NCBI RefSeq assembly: GCF_003951095.1
Contig: NZ_QXGL01000003.1
Location: 1-64,000 of the forward strand
Direction of reading: 5' to 3'
Source of the DNA: Bifidobacterium goeldii
GTDB taxonomy: Bacteria; Actinomycetota; Actinomycetes; Actinomycetales; Bifidobacteriaceae
Length of the DNA: 64,000 bases
The notes under the pieces were generated by a model that saw only the letters and a program-made list of their open reading frames with translations, was not told where the DNA came from and ran no database searches. The position numbers and the translations under genes are program-made. Below, piece after piece: positions 1 through 7,669 of this stretch (position 1 is its first letter; each line of letters opens with the position of its first letter).

Positions 1-57
1 CCGGACGTGGAAGCCCTGTAAGGGGTGGAGCTGACCGGTACTAATAGTCAAACAGCA
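1..57 (+). rRNA. rrl: 23S ribosomal RNA, 3' end (partial)
   Basis: The first bases carry the conserved 3'-terminal segment of 23S rRNA, including the GACCGGTACTAATAG stretch that precedes the terminal helix. The gene is cut by the window start and the exact 3' end is estimated to within about ten bases. It is followed by a spacer and 5S rRNA, the usual 23S-5S order. Confidence 0.9.
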
Positions 58-65
58 ATCATATA

Positions 66-83
66 AACCCTCATTAGAGGGTT
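66..83 (+). other. Hairpin in the 23S-5S spacer
   Basis: A perfect 7-bp inverted repeat (AACCCTC / GAGGGTT) around a four-base loop lies just after the 23S 3' end. It probably forms part of the precursor processing structure of the rRNA transcript; that role is inferred. Confidence 0.4.
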
Positions 84-214
84 CACTCAAGCATGACTAC
101 TCTTCTGCTGACAAGAATGAACACTACAGATTCACATGACGATCTCGCGTCCCCTATCCGGTTCCCAAACCACTACAAGCCAGCAACCATAATGGTTGAC
201 TGATAAGTTAAGAT

Positions 215-331
215 TTGCGGCGGTCATGGCCCAGGTGAAACGCCCGGTCCCATTCCGAACCCGGAAGCTAAGGCCTGGCACGGCGATGGTACTGCACCCG
301 ATAGAGTGTGGGAGAGTAGCACACCGCCGCA
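215..331 (+). rRNA. rrf: 5S ribosomal RNA
   Basis: The block shows typical 5S features: a 5' arm beginning TTGCGGCGGTCATGG, the conserved internal CCCATTCCGAACCCGGAAG loop region, and a 3' arm ending CACACCGCCGCA that pairs with the 5' arm. Length is about 117 bases. It lies about 160 bases after the 23S end and no tRNA intervenes. Ends are accurate to a few bases. Confidence 0.95.
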
Positions 332-342
332 TTTACTCGCAA

Positions 343-374
343 GAACCCCGGTAGAGCACACGCTCCCGGGGTTC
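343..374 (+). terminator. Probable rRNA operon terminator
   Basis: A perfect 9-bp stem (GAACCCCGG / CCGGGGTTC) with a 14-base loop sits 12 bases after the 5S gene. It lacks a strong T-run, so the assignment rests on stem strength and position. Confidence 0.6.
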
Positions 375-664
375 AACTATTTACCCACCAAAACACACAC
401 GCTCTTAGTCACGCTCCACATCACAAGAGTGTGCATAAACGGATTATGTAAAACCCTAAGGGGGTATACGAATGAGCCGGAAATGCACACTAGTAAATAA
501 ATAGACCCGATAGGTACACGAATAAACACGTTAACACGCTCACACACGTGTACTCGTGACCGGGAGCGTGACCCGGAGCGCACCACCCAGCAAAAACACC
601 AACAGGATTACTTCGTAACGCATGCAACCGGGAAGTCGCAGGCAAACCCCAGTATTTTTCATGT
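375..664. other. Non-coding stretch between the rRNA operon and the DUF805 gene
   Basis: I see no convincing gene here. Short open frames on both strands lack ribosome binding sites and recognisable composition. The sequence is rich in CACG/CGTG words that allow weak alternative pairings, for example CACGCTC near 534 with GAGCGTG near 565. No promoter or tRNA could be identified. Confidence 0.4.
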
Positions 665-716
665 ACGCATACAAATAACCCCGCCGAACAAAATCGACGG
701 GGTTATTTGTATGCGT
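665..716. terminator. Long bidirectional terminator hairpin
   Basis: The arms ACGCATACAAATAACCCCG and CGGGGTTATTTGTATGCGT are a perfect 19-bp inverted repeat; the stem can extend inward past one mismatch to a loop of about six bases. It lies 37 bases past the stop of the minus-strand DUF805 gene and has A/T-rich flanks on both sides, so it can terminate that transcript and insulate it from the rRNA operon. Confidence 0.75.
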
Positions 717-753
717 GCTTCAGTGTTTGTACCGGAATATTGCGATTACTGCA

Positions 754-1761
754 CTACTGTGCTTGCCACGGAGCGGGGCCGTTGCCGTTGGTTTGGGTTG
801 TAGGCGTGGTCGGAGCCGTAGGAGCAGTTGGAGTATTCGGCGTATACGGAGCAGCCGGAGTATACGGATTTGCCGGCGTTACCGGTGCATTTGGCGCGCT
901 CGGCGTGGTAGGCGGGTTAGGGGTGCCACCGTATGGATTGCCGTTGAACGGGTTGCCGTTCGCGAACGGGTTAGTTGGGTTGCTGCCAGCAGGCGCATCA
1001 TACTGAGCGCCGGCCGGGTTGCTGCCCTTCACCATGAACACGATGTAGAGAATCGCATCCACCAGAATTACCAAGAATCCAAGAATGATGCCGATCACAC
1101 CGCCGGCTGCCATACCGTAGTCGCCGGTCGACAGGCTGTTAATACCACCGAACACAGCGGCGCCACCGCCAGCGGCTATCAAAATAAAGCCGAGCACAGC
1201 ACCGCCGTAGAATACCGCGACCCACCACGTGGGCTTGTTAATGTCATGCAGACGACGCACAGTCAACGCAATGTTCGGAATGAGCGTAGCCAGTCCCCAG
1301 AGCGTAGACAAGAAAGACAGATGGTCGTCAGAGGCCGAGTTAAGAATGCCAAGCACAAAGCTGATGCCCCAAGCTGCCAGCATCCACCACCAAAACTCGC
1401 TGCGGGAAGCGCGGCCGGAGAATACGATGTACTTCTTCCAGTAGCGGATGAATGCTTCCTGGAATGAGCAACCATAGTATGGCTTATCCAGCGGCACTGG
1501 ACCTGCCGGATTCTGATTGAACGTTGGCGGAACCTGCCCATACGGAGACTGTCCATTTGCGTTCGGAGCGCCTTGGCCATACGGCTGGCCATAGGGCTGA
1601 CCGTATTGTGGCTGAGATGGCTGAGTGTATGGCGACTGTGGCTGCTGGCCATATGCTGGCTGCCCATAGGAAGGCTGACCATATGCAGGCTGCTGGCCAT
1701 AAGGATTGTTGTTCTGCTGTCCGTTGGGCTGGCCGTACGGAGGCGTATTGGGATCTGTCAT
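754..1761 (-). CDS. DUF805 membrane protein with low-complexity tails
   Basis: A 335-residue protein in three parts. Residues 1-90 are a Tyr/Gly/Gln/Pro-rich tract built on the unit YGQP with variants. Residues about 95-250 match the DUF805 family (YhaH-like), with the early motif YIVFSGRASRSEFWWW and several hydrophobic segments. Residues 255-335 are Pro/Thr/Asn-rich. DUF805 proteins are inner-membrane proteins of unknown function, and I infer cytosolic or surface-exposed disordered tails. The ATG at 1761 is preceded by AGAAAGGGG on the coding strand. It stands alone and ends at a strong hairpin. The family assignment is firm; the role is unknown. Confidence 0.85.
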   Translation of the reverse strand: MTDPNTPPYGQPNGQQNNNPYGQQPAYGQPSYGQPAYGQQPQSPYTQPSQPQYGQPYGQPYGQGAPNANGQSPYGQVPPTFNQNPAGPVPLDKPYYGCSFQEAFIRYWKKYIVFSGRASRSEFWWWMLAAWGISFVLGILNSASDDHLSFLSTLWGLATLIPNIALTVRRLHDINKPTWWVAVFYGGAVLGFILIAAGGGAAVFGGINSLSTGDYGMAAGGVIGIILGFLVILVDAILYIVFMVKGSNPAGAQYDAPAGSNPTNPFANGNPFNGNPYGGTPNPPTTPSAPNAPVTPANPYTPAAPYTPNTPTAPTAPTTPTTQTNGNGPAPWQAQ

Positions 1762-1903
1762 TGATTCCCCTTTCTCTAAGACGATTGCCGTCGCCTTTCA
1801 TTCTTCCAGTTTTCGCTCAAAAACCCAACATTTGCAGTGAATAATGTCCAAACTCTGTGAAGACGGCGTTCCGTTATGTGAAGATATGGGCGAAAAAGGG
1901 GCA

Positions 1904-2347
1904 TCAATGCTGGGATGATGCCGCGCTGCCAATCTGCGGCTTCCAGTTCGGATTAACGGTTTGCATAGCGACACCGTCAGCCATGATCTTGAATCCAAAC
2001 CGCTGATAAAAGGCGGCATTCTTGCTTTCTTCCGGCATTACTTCGACGTACAGGAAATCGCGGTATTTTTCTTGGATCATCGTAACCATGTGTCCGGCGA
2101 TCCCATGCCCCTGATATTCCGGATCGACCAGCACATAATGCATGTAGGCGAGCATTGCGCCGTCATCCAAGGCGCGCACAAGCCCCACCAGACGCTCGCC
2201 ATCCCACGCGGAAAACACAGTCGACGACCCCATAAGCGCTTGATACAGCTTATCGGGGTATTCACCAGACACCCAACCGACCGAGCGGAACAGGCGCTGG
2301 ACTTGGTCTTTGGTGAAATTACGTTCCTCGGTATATGTGATGGTCAT
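1904..2347 (-). CDS. GNAT family N-acetyltransferase
   Basis: A 147-residue single-domain GNAT protein. The acetyl-CoA loop is seen as EYQGHGIAGHM at about residues 77-87, following the strand YVLVDPEY, and the C-terminal AAFYQRFGFK motif is typical. GNAT enzymes transfer acetyl from acetyl-CoA to an amine; the substrate cannot be read from sequence. The open frame continues upstream, but the ATG at 2347 is preceded by AAGGAGCT and begins the conserved fold, so the upstream extension is not coding. It lies 83 bases after the sugar acetyltransferase gene on the same strand and may be co-transcribed with it. Confidence 0.85.
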   Translation of the reverse strand: MTITYTEERNFTKDQVQRLFRSVGWVSGEYPDKLYQALMGSSTVFSAWDGERLVGLVRALDDGAMLAYMHYVLVDPEYQGHGIAGHMVTMIQEKYRDFLYVEVMPEESKNAAFYQRFGFKIMADGVAMQTVNPNWKPQIGSAASSQH

Positions 2348-2430
2348 GGAAGCTCCTTGCTTATGAATGGGCGCACGGTGCTGTTCGGCGTCAATGTGCG
2401 CCCATCCTAAAGCGAAGGGAGTGGAAGTGG

Positions 2431-3045
2431 TCAGATATCGTCCGGAATACGGCGATCCTTCCAGTAGTATTCGCGGTCGTGATCGTTGATCTCGCGCACT
2501 ACGCGGCACGGCGTGCCGAAGGCGACTGTATTCGCTGGAATATCGTGCGTCACCAAGCTGCACGCGCCGATTACCGCATTGTTGCCGATCGTAACCCCCG
2601 GCAGTACGGTCACGTTTGCGCCGATCCACACGTTGTGGCCGATATGGATCGGTTCGGAGAACTGGGCGATGCGCTCGCGAAGATCCGGGCGTACCGGGTG
2701 CCCAGTGGTCACCAGCGTCACATTCGGGCCGATCATCGTATGGTCGCCGATGAAGATCTCGCCGTCGTCCACCAGCGTGAGATTGAAATTCGCGTAGGCG
2801 TGCGCGCCCCAGTGCGTGCTGCAACCCCAATTCGCGCGTACCGGCAGCTCGACGTACGCGCCTTCGCCAAACTCGGCGAAGAACTCGTGCAACAGCTCGT
2901 TGCAGCGCGGATCGCCGGGCGTGGTGGCGTTGAGCTCGTGGAGCATTTTCATCTGTGCGAGTTGCGCCTCGTCCATTTCCGGGTCTCCGCAGAAATACAG
3001 CCCGGGAGTGTGCATGATGTCGAGTACGCGCTGGGGAACGGTCAT
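2431..3045 (-). CDS. Sugar O-acetyltransferase (maltose/galactoside type)
   Basis: About 204 residues. An N-terminal helical maltose-acetyltransferase segment (residues about 5-60) is followed by a left-handed beta-helix of hexapeptide repeats (for example IGDHTMIGPNVTLVTTGHP and IGHNVWIGANVTVLPGVTIG). The catalytic His is expected in TTGHP. The family acetylates the 6-hydroxyl of galactosides, maltose or glucose with acetyl-CoA, as a trimer in the cytoplasm. The ATG at 3045 has GAGG five bases upstream; a GTG at 3051 is possible but has no ribosome site. A 15-bp palindrome lies directly upstream. The physiological substrate is unknown. Confidence 0.88.
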   Translation of the reverse strand: MTVPQRVLDIMHTPGLYFCGDPEMDEAQLAQMKMLHELNATTPGDPRCNELLHEFFAEFGEGAYVELPVRANWGCSTHWGAHAYANFNLTLVDDGEIFIGDHTMIGPNVTLVTTGHPVRPDLRERIAQFSEPIHIGHNVWIGANVTVLPGVTIGNNAVIGACSLVTHDIPANTVAFGTPCRVVREINDHDREYYWKDRRIPDDI

Positions 3046-3068
3046 AGTCACCTCGTTGTTTGTGGCCG

Positions 3069-3083
3069 TGTAAGTTACTTACA
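3069..3083. promoter_or_regulatory. Palindromic operator candidate before the sugar acetyltransferase
   Basis: TGTAAGT-T-ACTTACA is a perfect inverted repeat of 7 bp with one central base, 24-38 bases before the minus-strand start codon. On that strand a -10-like TATGCT immediately precedes it, placing the palindrome at the likely transcription start, where a repressor would act. The cognate regulator is not in the window. Confidence 0.45.
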
Positions 3084-3118
3084 GCATAGGCCGAACGGTT
3101 GATGACGAGAGGGCCTCT

Positions 3119-3460
3119 CTAGAGATCCTGTACGTTCATGCGCGCAAGTTCCTCGCGGCGCTTGATCTTGTCACGTTCGTGTAGGTAGATGCCGGCCAGC
3201 ACGAGCGTTGGAATGTTGTACACGAGGAATGCGATGAAGGCGTTCAGCGCGATCGGCCAATAGCCGTTGGAATCGGGGATGGCGAACGTCAGCACGCCGA
3301 TGGCGGCAATCAGCGAAAGCAGCAGTGTGATTGCGGGCAGAATCAGCCCAAGCCAGCGGCTTGAGGATCGCGACAGGCGGAATTCCAGCCAGATGAGTCC
3401 TGCGCACACTGCGATGAGCACAATAAAAATGATGATGGAGATCGGGGCGAAGATGCTCAT
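3119..3460 (-). CDS. Small membrane protein, partner of the DUF2089 protein
   Basis: A 113-residue protein with three predicted membrane segments (about residues 5-27, 37-60 and 69-93) and a charged C-terminal tail beginning HERDKIKRREE. No function is recognised. Its ATG overlaps the stop of the DUF2089 gene (ATGA), so the two are translationally coupled. DUF2089-type regulators are often paired with small membrane proteins; the shared promoter and coupling suggest they work together, perhaps as a sensor and regulator. That is inference. Confidence 0.75.
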   Translation of the reverse strand: MSIFAPISIIIFIVLIAVCAGLIWLEFRLSRSSSRWLGLILPAITLLLSLIAAIGVLTFAIPDSNGYWPIALNAFIAFLVYNIPTLVLAGIYLHERDKIKRREELARMNVQDL

Positions 3461-3759
3461 GATGATGCTCCTTGGCTAAGCTGTTTACGGTATTCGGTGA
3501 TGAGTATTTTTGCGGTGTCGAAGTCGAGTTTGTCGTCGACGGCAAAGCGTTTGATCAGGGCGATGTACGGCTCTTGTTCGATCTGCTCGCCAAGCTGGAT
3601 CTTTTGGATAAGCCGGTCGAGCCTAAGGCGCACGGTGGGGTAGGAGACGCCGTATTGTGCGGCGACCTCCTTCATGGACCCGGAGGCGAGTAGGAATCGT
3701 TTAATGAAGGCCATATCCTCAGCATCGAGGTCGGCCATCCAAGGTGGCATGGTATCCAT
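3457..3759 (-). CDS. DUF2089 family DNA-binding protein
   Basis: A 100-residue cytoplasmic protein. The N-terminal half reads PPWMADLDAEDMAFIKRFLL, then a helix-turn-helix around GSMKEVAAQYGVSYPTVRLR (residues about 27-46), characteristic of DUF2089. The family usually acts as a transcriptional regulator with unknown target. The ATG at 3759 has a textbook AAGGAGG seven bases upstream. It is the first gene of a two-gene operon with the small membrane protein. The upstream region (3760-3870) is strikingly A/T-rich and could hold promoters for both divergent units. Confidence 0.85.
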   Translation of the reverse strand: MDTMPPWMADLDAEDMAFIKRFLLASGSMKEVAAQYGVSYPTVRLRLDRLIQKIQLGEQIEQEPYIALIKRFAVDDKLDFDTAKILITEYRKQLSQGASS

Positions 3760-3940
3760 AGTGTGGCCTCCTTACGAGGTTGGTCAATGCATGATGATTG
3801 CAAGAAAATTATCAAAACAGTCTAAATATTTTTAATATATTTAAACTAACTTTTAATTATATTAAAAGTTGAATTTTAGGTCAACTCGGTCGTGCCCTAT
3901 GGTGCTCATTCCTATGATGGAATTCGAGGATAGGGGTGCT

Positions 3941-4744
3941 ATGAATGATGAAGGCGCATCGGTAAGGGGATCGGCATACGTATTGACTCCGCCGGCTGTA
4001 ATACATGGCACGCATGAGGAGGCGGCGCGATCGTTACGCGCAGATCGTATTTCGACGTTCTTCGGCGCGATATTTGGTGTTGTCGGCGTGCTTGTCGTCC
4101 TGTGTATAGGCATTACCGCAATCAGCGGCATTGATTACGCCATAGGGCATATGTGGGTTTCTGAACACGGTGATGCTGCTTACTTCTCGCCATCGTGGGC
4201 GACAATATTCGGCCTAGTGTTCTCAGTGTTGATCGCGCTGGCATGCGTATGGGCAGTGTTCTCTATCTGCGCCGCCGCGTTCAAAAATCGCGCAAGATCA
4301 CGCCGTATCTCCCAATTTCGTCGCAATCCAAATGTGCTTGCCGTGCGTGGTGACCAACTCTTGCCTAATGTGCAGCCAGTCTTTGTGCCGGACCGGGAGG
4401 ATGTGGATGATGATATCGACAGTCATCCGATTAAACGCATACTGTTCCGCGACGATGGAACTCTGCGGCAGCGGCGCATACCGGCGTATGTGCCGCAATC
4501 ACTGTGGGAGCAGGCTGTGGGATGGGCTACGCACGAGAATGCGCGCTATCTTATGGCATGGCTCGATGTGACCATCAATGGCGATACGCTCAGTGTAACG
4601 GCGGTCAAACCGATAGACCCCGTAACCGTTGAGCGCGCGTTCAAACGCCATGCTGGGCAGTCGACTGAACTTGATGCGCAATTAGATGATGATGACGTAC
4701 GTGACAGTGAGGAATGGCTTGTTGGCGCGCTCGCCGGAATGTAA
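3941..4744 (+). CDS. Membrane protein of unknown function
   Basis: A 267-residue protein. Two membrane segments are visible, about residues 40-66 (FFGAIFGVVGVLVVLCIGIT) and 90-117 (ATIFGLVFSVLIALACVWAVF). A basic stretch follows (KNRARSRRISQFRR), then a soluble acidic C-terminal half. I do not recognise a family. The frame opens further upstream at a TTG and an ATG at 3899, but AGGGG five bases before the ATG at 3941 favours this start. It is divergent from the DUF2089 pair across an A/T-rich gap and stands alone. Confidence 0.7.
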   Translation: MNDEGASVRGSAYVLTPPAVIHGTHEEAARSLRADRISTFFGAIFGVVGVLVVLCIGITAISGIDYAIGHMWVSEHGDAAYFSPSWATIFGLVFSVLIALACVWAVFSICAAAFKNRARSRRISQFRRNPNVLAVRGDQLLPNVQPVFVPDREDVDDDIDSHPIKRILFRDDGTLRQRRIPAYVPQSLWEQAVGWATHENARYLMAWLDVTINGDTLSVTAVKPIDPVTVERAFKRHAGQSTELDAQLDDDDVRDSEEWLVGALAGM

Positions 4745-5191
4745 GACCGGTAAAAAGCCTCTGGTGTAGCTGATGCCAATCAGGAGAACAGTTAAGCGCA
4801 CATTCTGGGTACTGCGAAACGCTAGTTGCGGCGTACATTCCTCAATACGCGACACGCCGGCGCTGACGGGGGTGGTATGGTATGAACCATGACTTATCTC
4901 ACGTGTTGCTGTTGTCGCTAACCGACGCCGCCCAATGAACGGGCACTTGGCGAGCGGTTGACAACGCATAACTTGAGATAGGATTTTTTCCCTTTTGCAC
5001 CATGACATCGATCATCGATGTGTATCTGATAGTGTGCAAATAGTGAATCAAACGGCGTACAGCGTGTAGGCAAGCGCCACGATCACAGGGCAATCCCGTT
5101 TCAAACTGCAATCAACCGATGAGCCATCACTCCAGCAAAAACTCATCACCACAAGCCACATCAGTCGGCAAAGCAGAGAAACGAGAACAAC
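4745..5191. other. Intergenic leader region before the transsulfuration genes
   Basis: No convincing gene is present in these 447 bases; the minus-strand frames have neither ribosome sites nor recognisable products. It contains a TTGACA at 4958-4963 with a -10-like TAGGAT at 4979-4984 (spacing 15), followed by a 17-bp palindrome at 5005-5021. The transcript would have a leader of roughly 180-190 bases before the first gene; I see no known riboswitch in it. Confidence 0.45.
5005..5021. promoter_or_regulatory. 17-bp palindromic operator candidate
   Basis: ACATCGAT-C-ATCGATGT is a perfect inverted repeat. It lies 20 bases after a plausible -10 (TAGGAT, 4979-4984) of a promoter with a perfect TTGACA -35 box, a position suited to repression of the cysteine/methionine genes that follow. 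The regulator is unknown. Confidence 0.5.
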
Positions 5192-6208
5192 ATGACCATC
5201 GCTAACAACCTGTCCGAACTCATCGGCAACACCCCGCTTGTCAAACTCAACCACGTTACCGAAGGCATCAAGGCCACCATCGCCGTCAAAGTCGAATACT
5301 TCAACCCGGGCGGATCCTCCAAGGATCGCATCGCTGAGCGCATTATCGATGCGGCCGAGCGCTCCGGTGAATTACAGCCCGGCGGTGTAATCGTCGAACC
5401 CACGTCCGGCAACACTGGCGTTGGACTCGCACTCGTGGCACAGCAGCGCGGCTACCGCACGATTTTCACCCTGCCTGACAAGGTCAGCGAATCCAAGCGC
5501 GCCGTGCTGCGCGCATACGGCGCCGAAATCGTTGTCACGCCTACTGACGCCGGCCCAGACGATCCGCGCTCCTACTATCAGGTTGCCGAACGCCTCGCCA
5601 AGACCATTCCCGGCGGCTTCCGCCCCAACCAGTACGACAACCCGAACGGCCCCGCCAGCCACTACGCCACCACCGGCCCCGAAATCTGGAAGGCCACCGA
5701 CGGCAAGGTCACGCACTTCGTGGCCGGTATCGGTACTGGTGGCACGATCTCTGGCACCGGACGCTATCTGAAGGAAGTCTCCGACGGCAAAGTCAAGGTT
5801 ATCGGCTCCGACCCGGAAGGCTCCATCTACTCCGCGCCCAGCATGGCTGACGTGCACCAGTACGACATCGAAGGCGTTGGCGAAGATTTCTACCCGAAGG
5901 CCTTCGACCGGACCATCACCGACGATATCGTCAAAGTCAACGACCACGACGCATTCCTGATGACCCGCCGACTTGCCAGCGAAGAGGGTCTGCTGGTCGG
6001 CGGCTCCTCTGGCATGGCAGTGGCCAGCGCGATCGAATACGCGCGCCGCAACAACCTCGACGAAAACCAGCTGGTCGTCGTACTGCTGCCTGATTCTGGC
6101 CGCAGCTACCTCGAAAAGATTTTTAACGACGACTGGATGCGCGCACACGGCTACGGCGACATCGTCGAAGCGACGACGCGCCCGTCGCTCGTCGCACAAT
6201 ACCTGTAA
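5192..6208 (+). CDS. Cystathionine beta-synthase / cysteine synthase family enzyme
   Basis: A 338-residue fold-type II PLP enzyme. The PLP lysine is K44 in NPGGSSKDR; the phosphate-binding SGNTG follows and GIGTGGTISG is the glycine loop. Overall it resembles actinobacterial cystathionine beta-synthase (EGVGEDFYPKAFDRT, SGRSYLEKIFNDDWM), but it ends where the regulatory CBS domains would begin. It should condense serine or O-acetylserine with homocysteine or sulfide. The cystathionine gamma-synthase/lyase-type gene 135 bases downstream supports transsulfuration. A cysteine synthase (CysK) role cannot be excluded. The start codon lies after GAACAAC with only a weak ribosome site. Confidence 0.88.
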   Translation: MTIANNLSELIGNTPLVKLNHVTEGIKATIAVKVEYFNPGGSSKDRIAERIIDAAERSGELQPGGVIVEPTSGNTGVGLALVAQQRGYRTIFTLPDKVSESKRAVLRAYGAEIVVTPTDAGPDDPRSYYQVAERLAKTIPGGFRPNQYDNPNGPASHYATTGPEIWKATDGKVTHFVAGIGTGGTISGTGRYLKEVSDGKVKVIGSDPEGSIYSAPSMADVHQYDIEGVGEDFYPKAFDRTITDDIVKVNDHDAFLMTRRLASEEGLLVGGSSGMAVASAIEYARRNNLDENQLVVVLLPDSGRSYLEKIFNDDWMRAHGYGDIVEATTRPSLVAQYL

Positions 6209-6343
6209 CCCACCGATCGCACGGCTAAGCCCCGCATAAAACCCGTCCCATCGGCAACATCAATCCCTGAACCGTAATCCCCGCAAACCCGAACCCCGAA
6301 AATCCCCGCAATCAGTATTTCGCCCCCGAAAGGAATCCCCATT

Positions 6344-7531
6344 ATGACTATCTCCACCAACGCCGCCGCACTGAACGCCGCTGCACTCTCCACGCGCGCT
6401 ATCCACGCAGGCCAGGAACCCGATCCGACCACCGGTGCCGTCGTCACACCGATCTACATGACCTCCACGTTTAAGCAGGATGGTGTTGGCGGCCTGCGCC
6501 ACGGCTACGATTACAGCCGTTCCGTCAACCCGACGCGCAACAGCTTCGATGCGCAGCTCGCCTCCGTCGAAGGCGCAAAGTATGCGCTCTCCTTCGCCTC
6601 CGGCCTTGCTGCTATTGACGTGCTCCTGCGTTCCACTCTCAAGCCTGGTGACAACATTCTTCTCGGCAACGATGTATATGGCGGCACGTACCGCCTGCTC
6701 GCCAAAGTATTCGTACCGTGGGGCGTTGGTCTTGACGTAGTGGACATCACCGACACTGCCGCTGTTTCCGCAGCGCTCGCCGCTAAGCCGTACAAGTACA
6801 TTTGGGTAGAAACCCCGTCGAACCCGCTGCTCAATATCACCGACATTGCAGCCACCGCGGCCGTCGCCCACGCGCATGGCACCAAGGTCGTTGTTGATAA
6901 CACGTTCGCCTCGCCAGTATTGCAGCACCCGTTGGAAGACGGTGCCGACGTAGTCGTCTACTCGACCACCAAGTACATTGGCGGTCACTCCGACGTGGTT
7001 GGCGGTGCGATTGTGCTCAACGATGAAGAGACGAAAGATGCTGTCGCGTTCCTGCAGAACGCGGCCGGCGCAGTGCCTTCGCCGTTCGACTCTTGGCTGG
7101 ATATCCGTGGTCTCAAAACGCTTGAACTGCGCGTCAAGCAGCACAGTCGCAATGCCATGAAAGTCGCCCAGTGGCTTGAATCGCAGCCGGCCGATCTGGT
7201 GGAACGCGTCTGGTACCCGGGCCTCGAATCCCACCCAGGTCATGAGATCGCCGCACGCCAGATGCACGGCGGATTCGGCGGCATGATCTCCGTGCAGATC
7301 GCAGCAGGATTTGAAGCAGCCAAGCGTTTCGCTGGAGCAACGCAAATCTTCACGCTCGCTGAATCGCTCGGCGGCGTGGAAAGCCTGATCGAACACCCGG
7401 GCGCAATGACTCACGCTTCTGTGGCCGGCACTACGCTTGAAGTGCCCGCGAATCTAATCCGCCTGTCGGTTGGTATCGAAGATGCTGACGATCTGATCGC
7501 TGACCTTGAGCAGGCGTTCAAGGCAATCTGA
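6344..7531 (+). CDS. Cystathionine gamma-synthase/lyase (Cys/Met PLP family)
   Basis: A 395-residue fold-type I PLP enzyme. The PLP lysine is K210 in STTKYIGGHSD; YSRSVNPTRN near residue 57, SFASGLAA and the WVETPSNPLL motif are family hallmarks. Enzymes of this family either make cystathionine from O-acyl-homoserine and cysteine or cleave it to cysteine, 2-oxobutyrate and ammonia; sequence alone does not separate them. Pairing with the beta-synthase upstream favours a lyase or bifunctional role in converting homocysteine sulfur to cysteine. The ATG follows GAAAGGA. The same promoter probably serves both genes. Confidence 0.9.
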   Translation: MTISTNAAALNAAALSTRAIHAGQEPDPTTGAVVTPIYMTSTFKQDGVGGLRHGYDYSRSVNPTRNSFDAQLASVEGAKYALSFASGLAAIDVLLRSTLKPGDNILLGNDVYGGTYRLLAKVFVPWGVGLDVVDITDTAAVSAALAAKPYKYIWVETPSNPLLNITDIAATAAVAHAHGTKVVVDNTFASPVLQHPLEDGADVVVYSTTKYIGGHSDVVGGAIVLNDEETKDAVAFLQNAAGAVPSPFDSWLDIRGLKTLELRVKQHSRNAMKVAQWLESQPADLVERVWYPGLESHPGHEIAARQMHGGFGGMISVQIAAGFEAAKRFAGATQIFTLAESLGGVESLIEHPGAMTHASVAGTTLEVPANLIRLSVGIEDADDLIADLEQAFKAI

Positions 7532-7597
7532 TTCGCTGTATGTTGCGTTCAGCAGTTATGGGGAAACTGTTGCAACACTCAAGATTTGGGGGAAGGC

Positions 7598-7628
7598 GCG
7601 TCCGGCTGCAATGCATGCGGCCGGACGC
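7598..7628 (+). terminator. Hairpin after the transsulfuration genes
   Basis: A perfect 9-bp GC-rich stem (GCGTCCGGC / GCCGGACGC) with a 13-base loop lies between the end of the Cys/Met enzyme gene and recQ. It has no T-run, so it is a weak terminator candidate. Confidence 0.4.
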
Positions 7629-7669
7629 ATGAGACTATACCGCGTACGCGCCACGTATGATAGGGAACC

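Noticed and set aside
332-664. Possible small RNA or gene after 5S rRNA
   Set aside because: Only weak CACG/CGTG pairings are visible; no promoter or terminator pair brackets a discrete RNA.
715-1467. Plus-strand frames opposite the DUF805 gene, some glycine/valine-rich
   Set aside because: They are the reverse reading of the Pro/Thr and YGQP repeats of the DUF805 protein.
5022-5191. Riboswitch in the transsulfuration leader
   Set aside because: I could not find the conserved cores of SAM, SAH or cobalamin riboswitches in the leader.
4682-5254. Minus-strand open frames in the gap before the beta-synthase gene
   Set aside because: No ribosome sites, cysteine/serine-rich random-like composition, and overlap with the promoter and palindrome.
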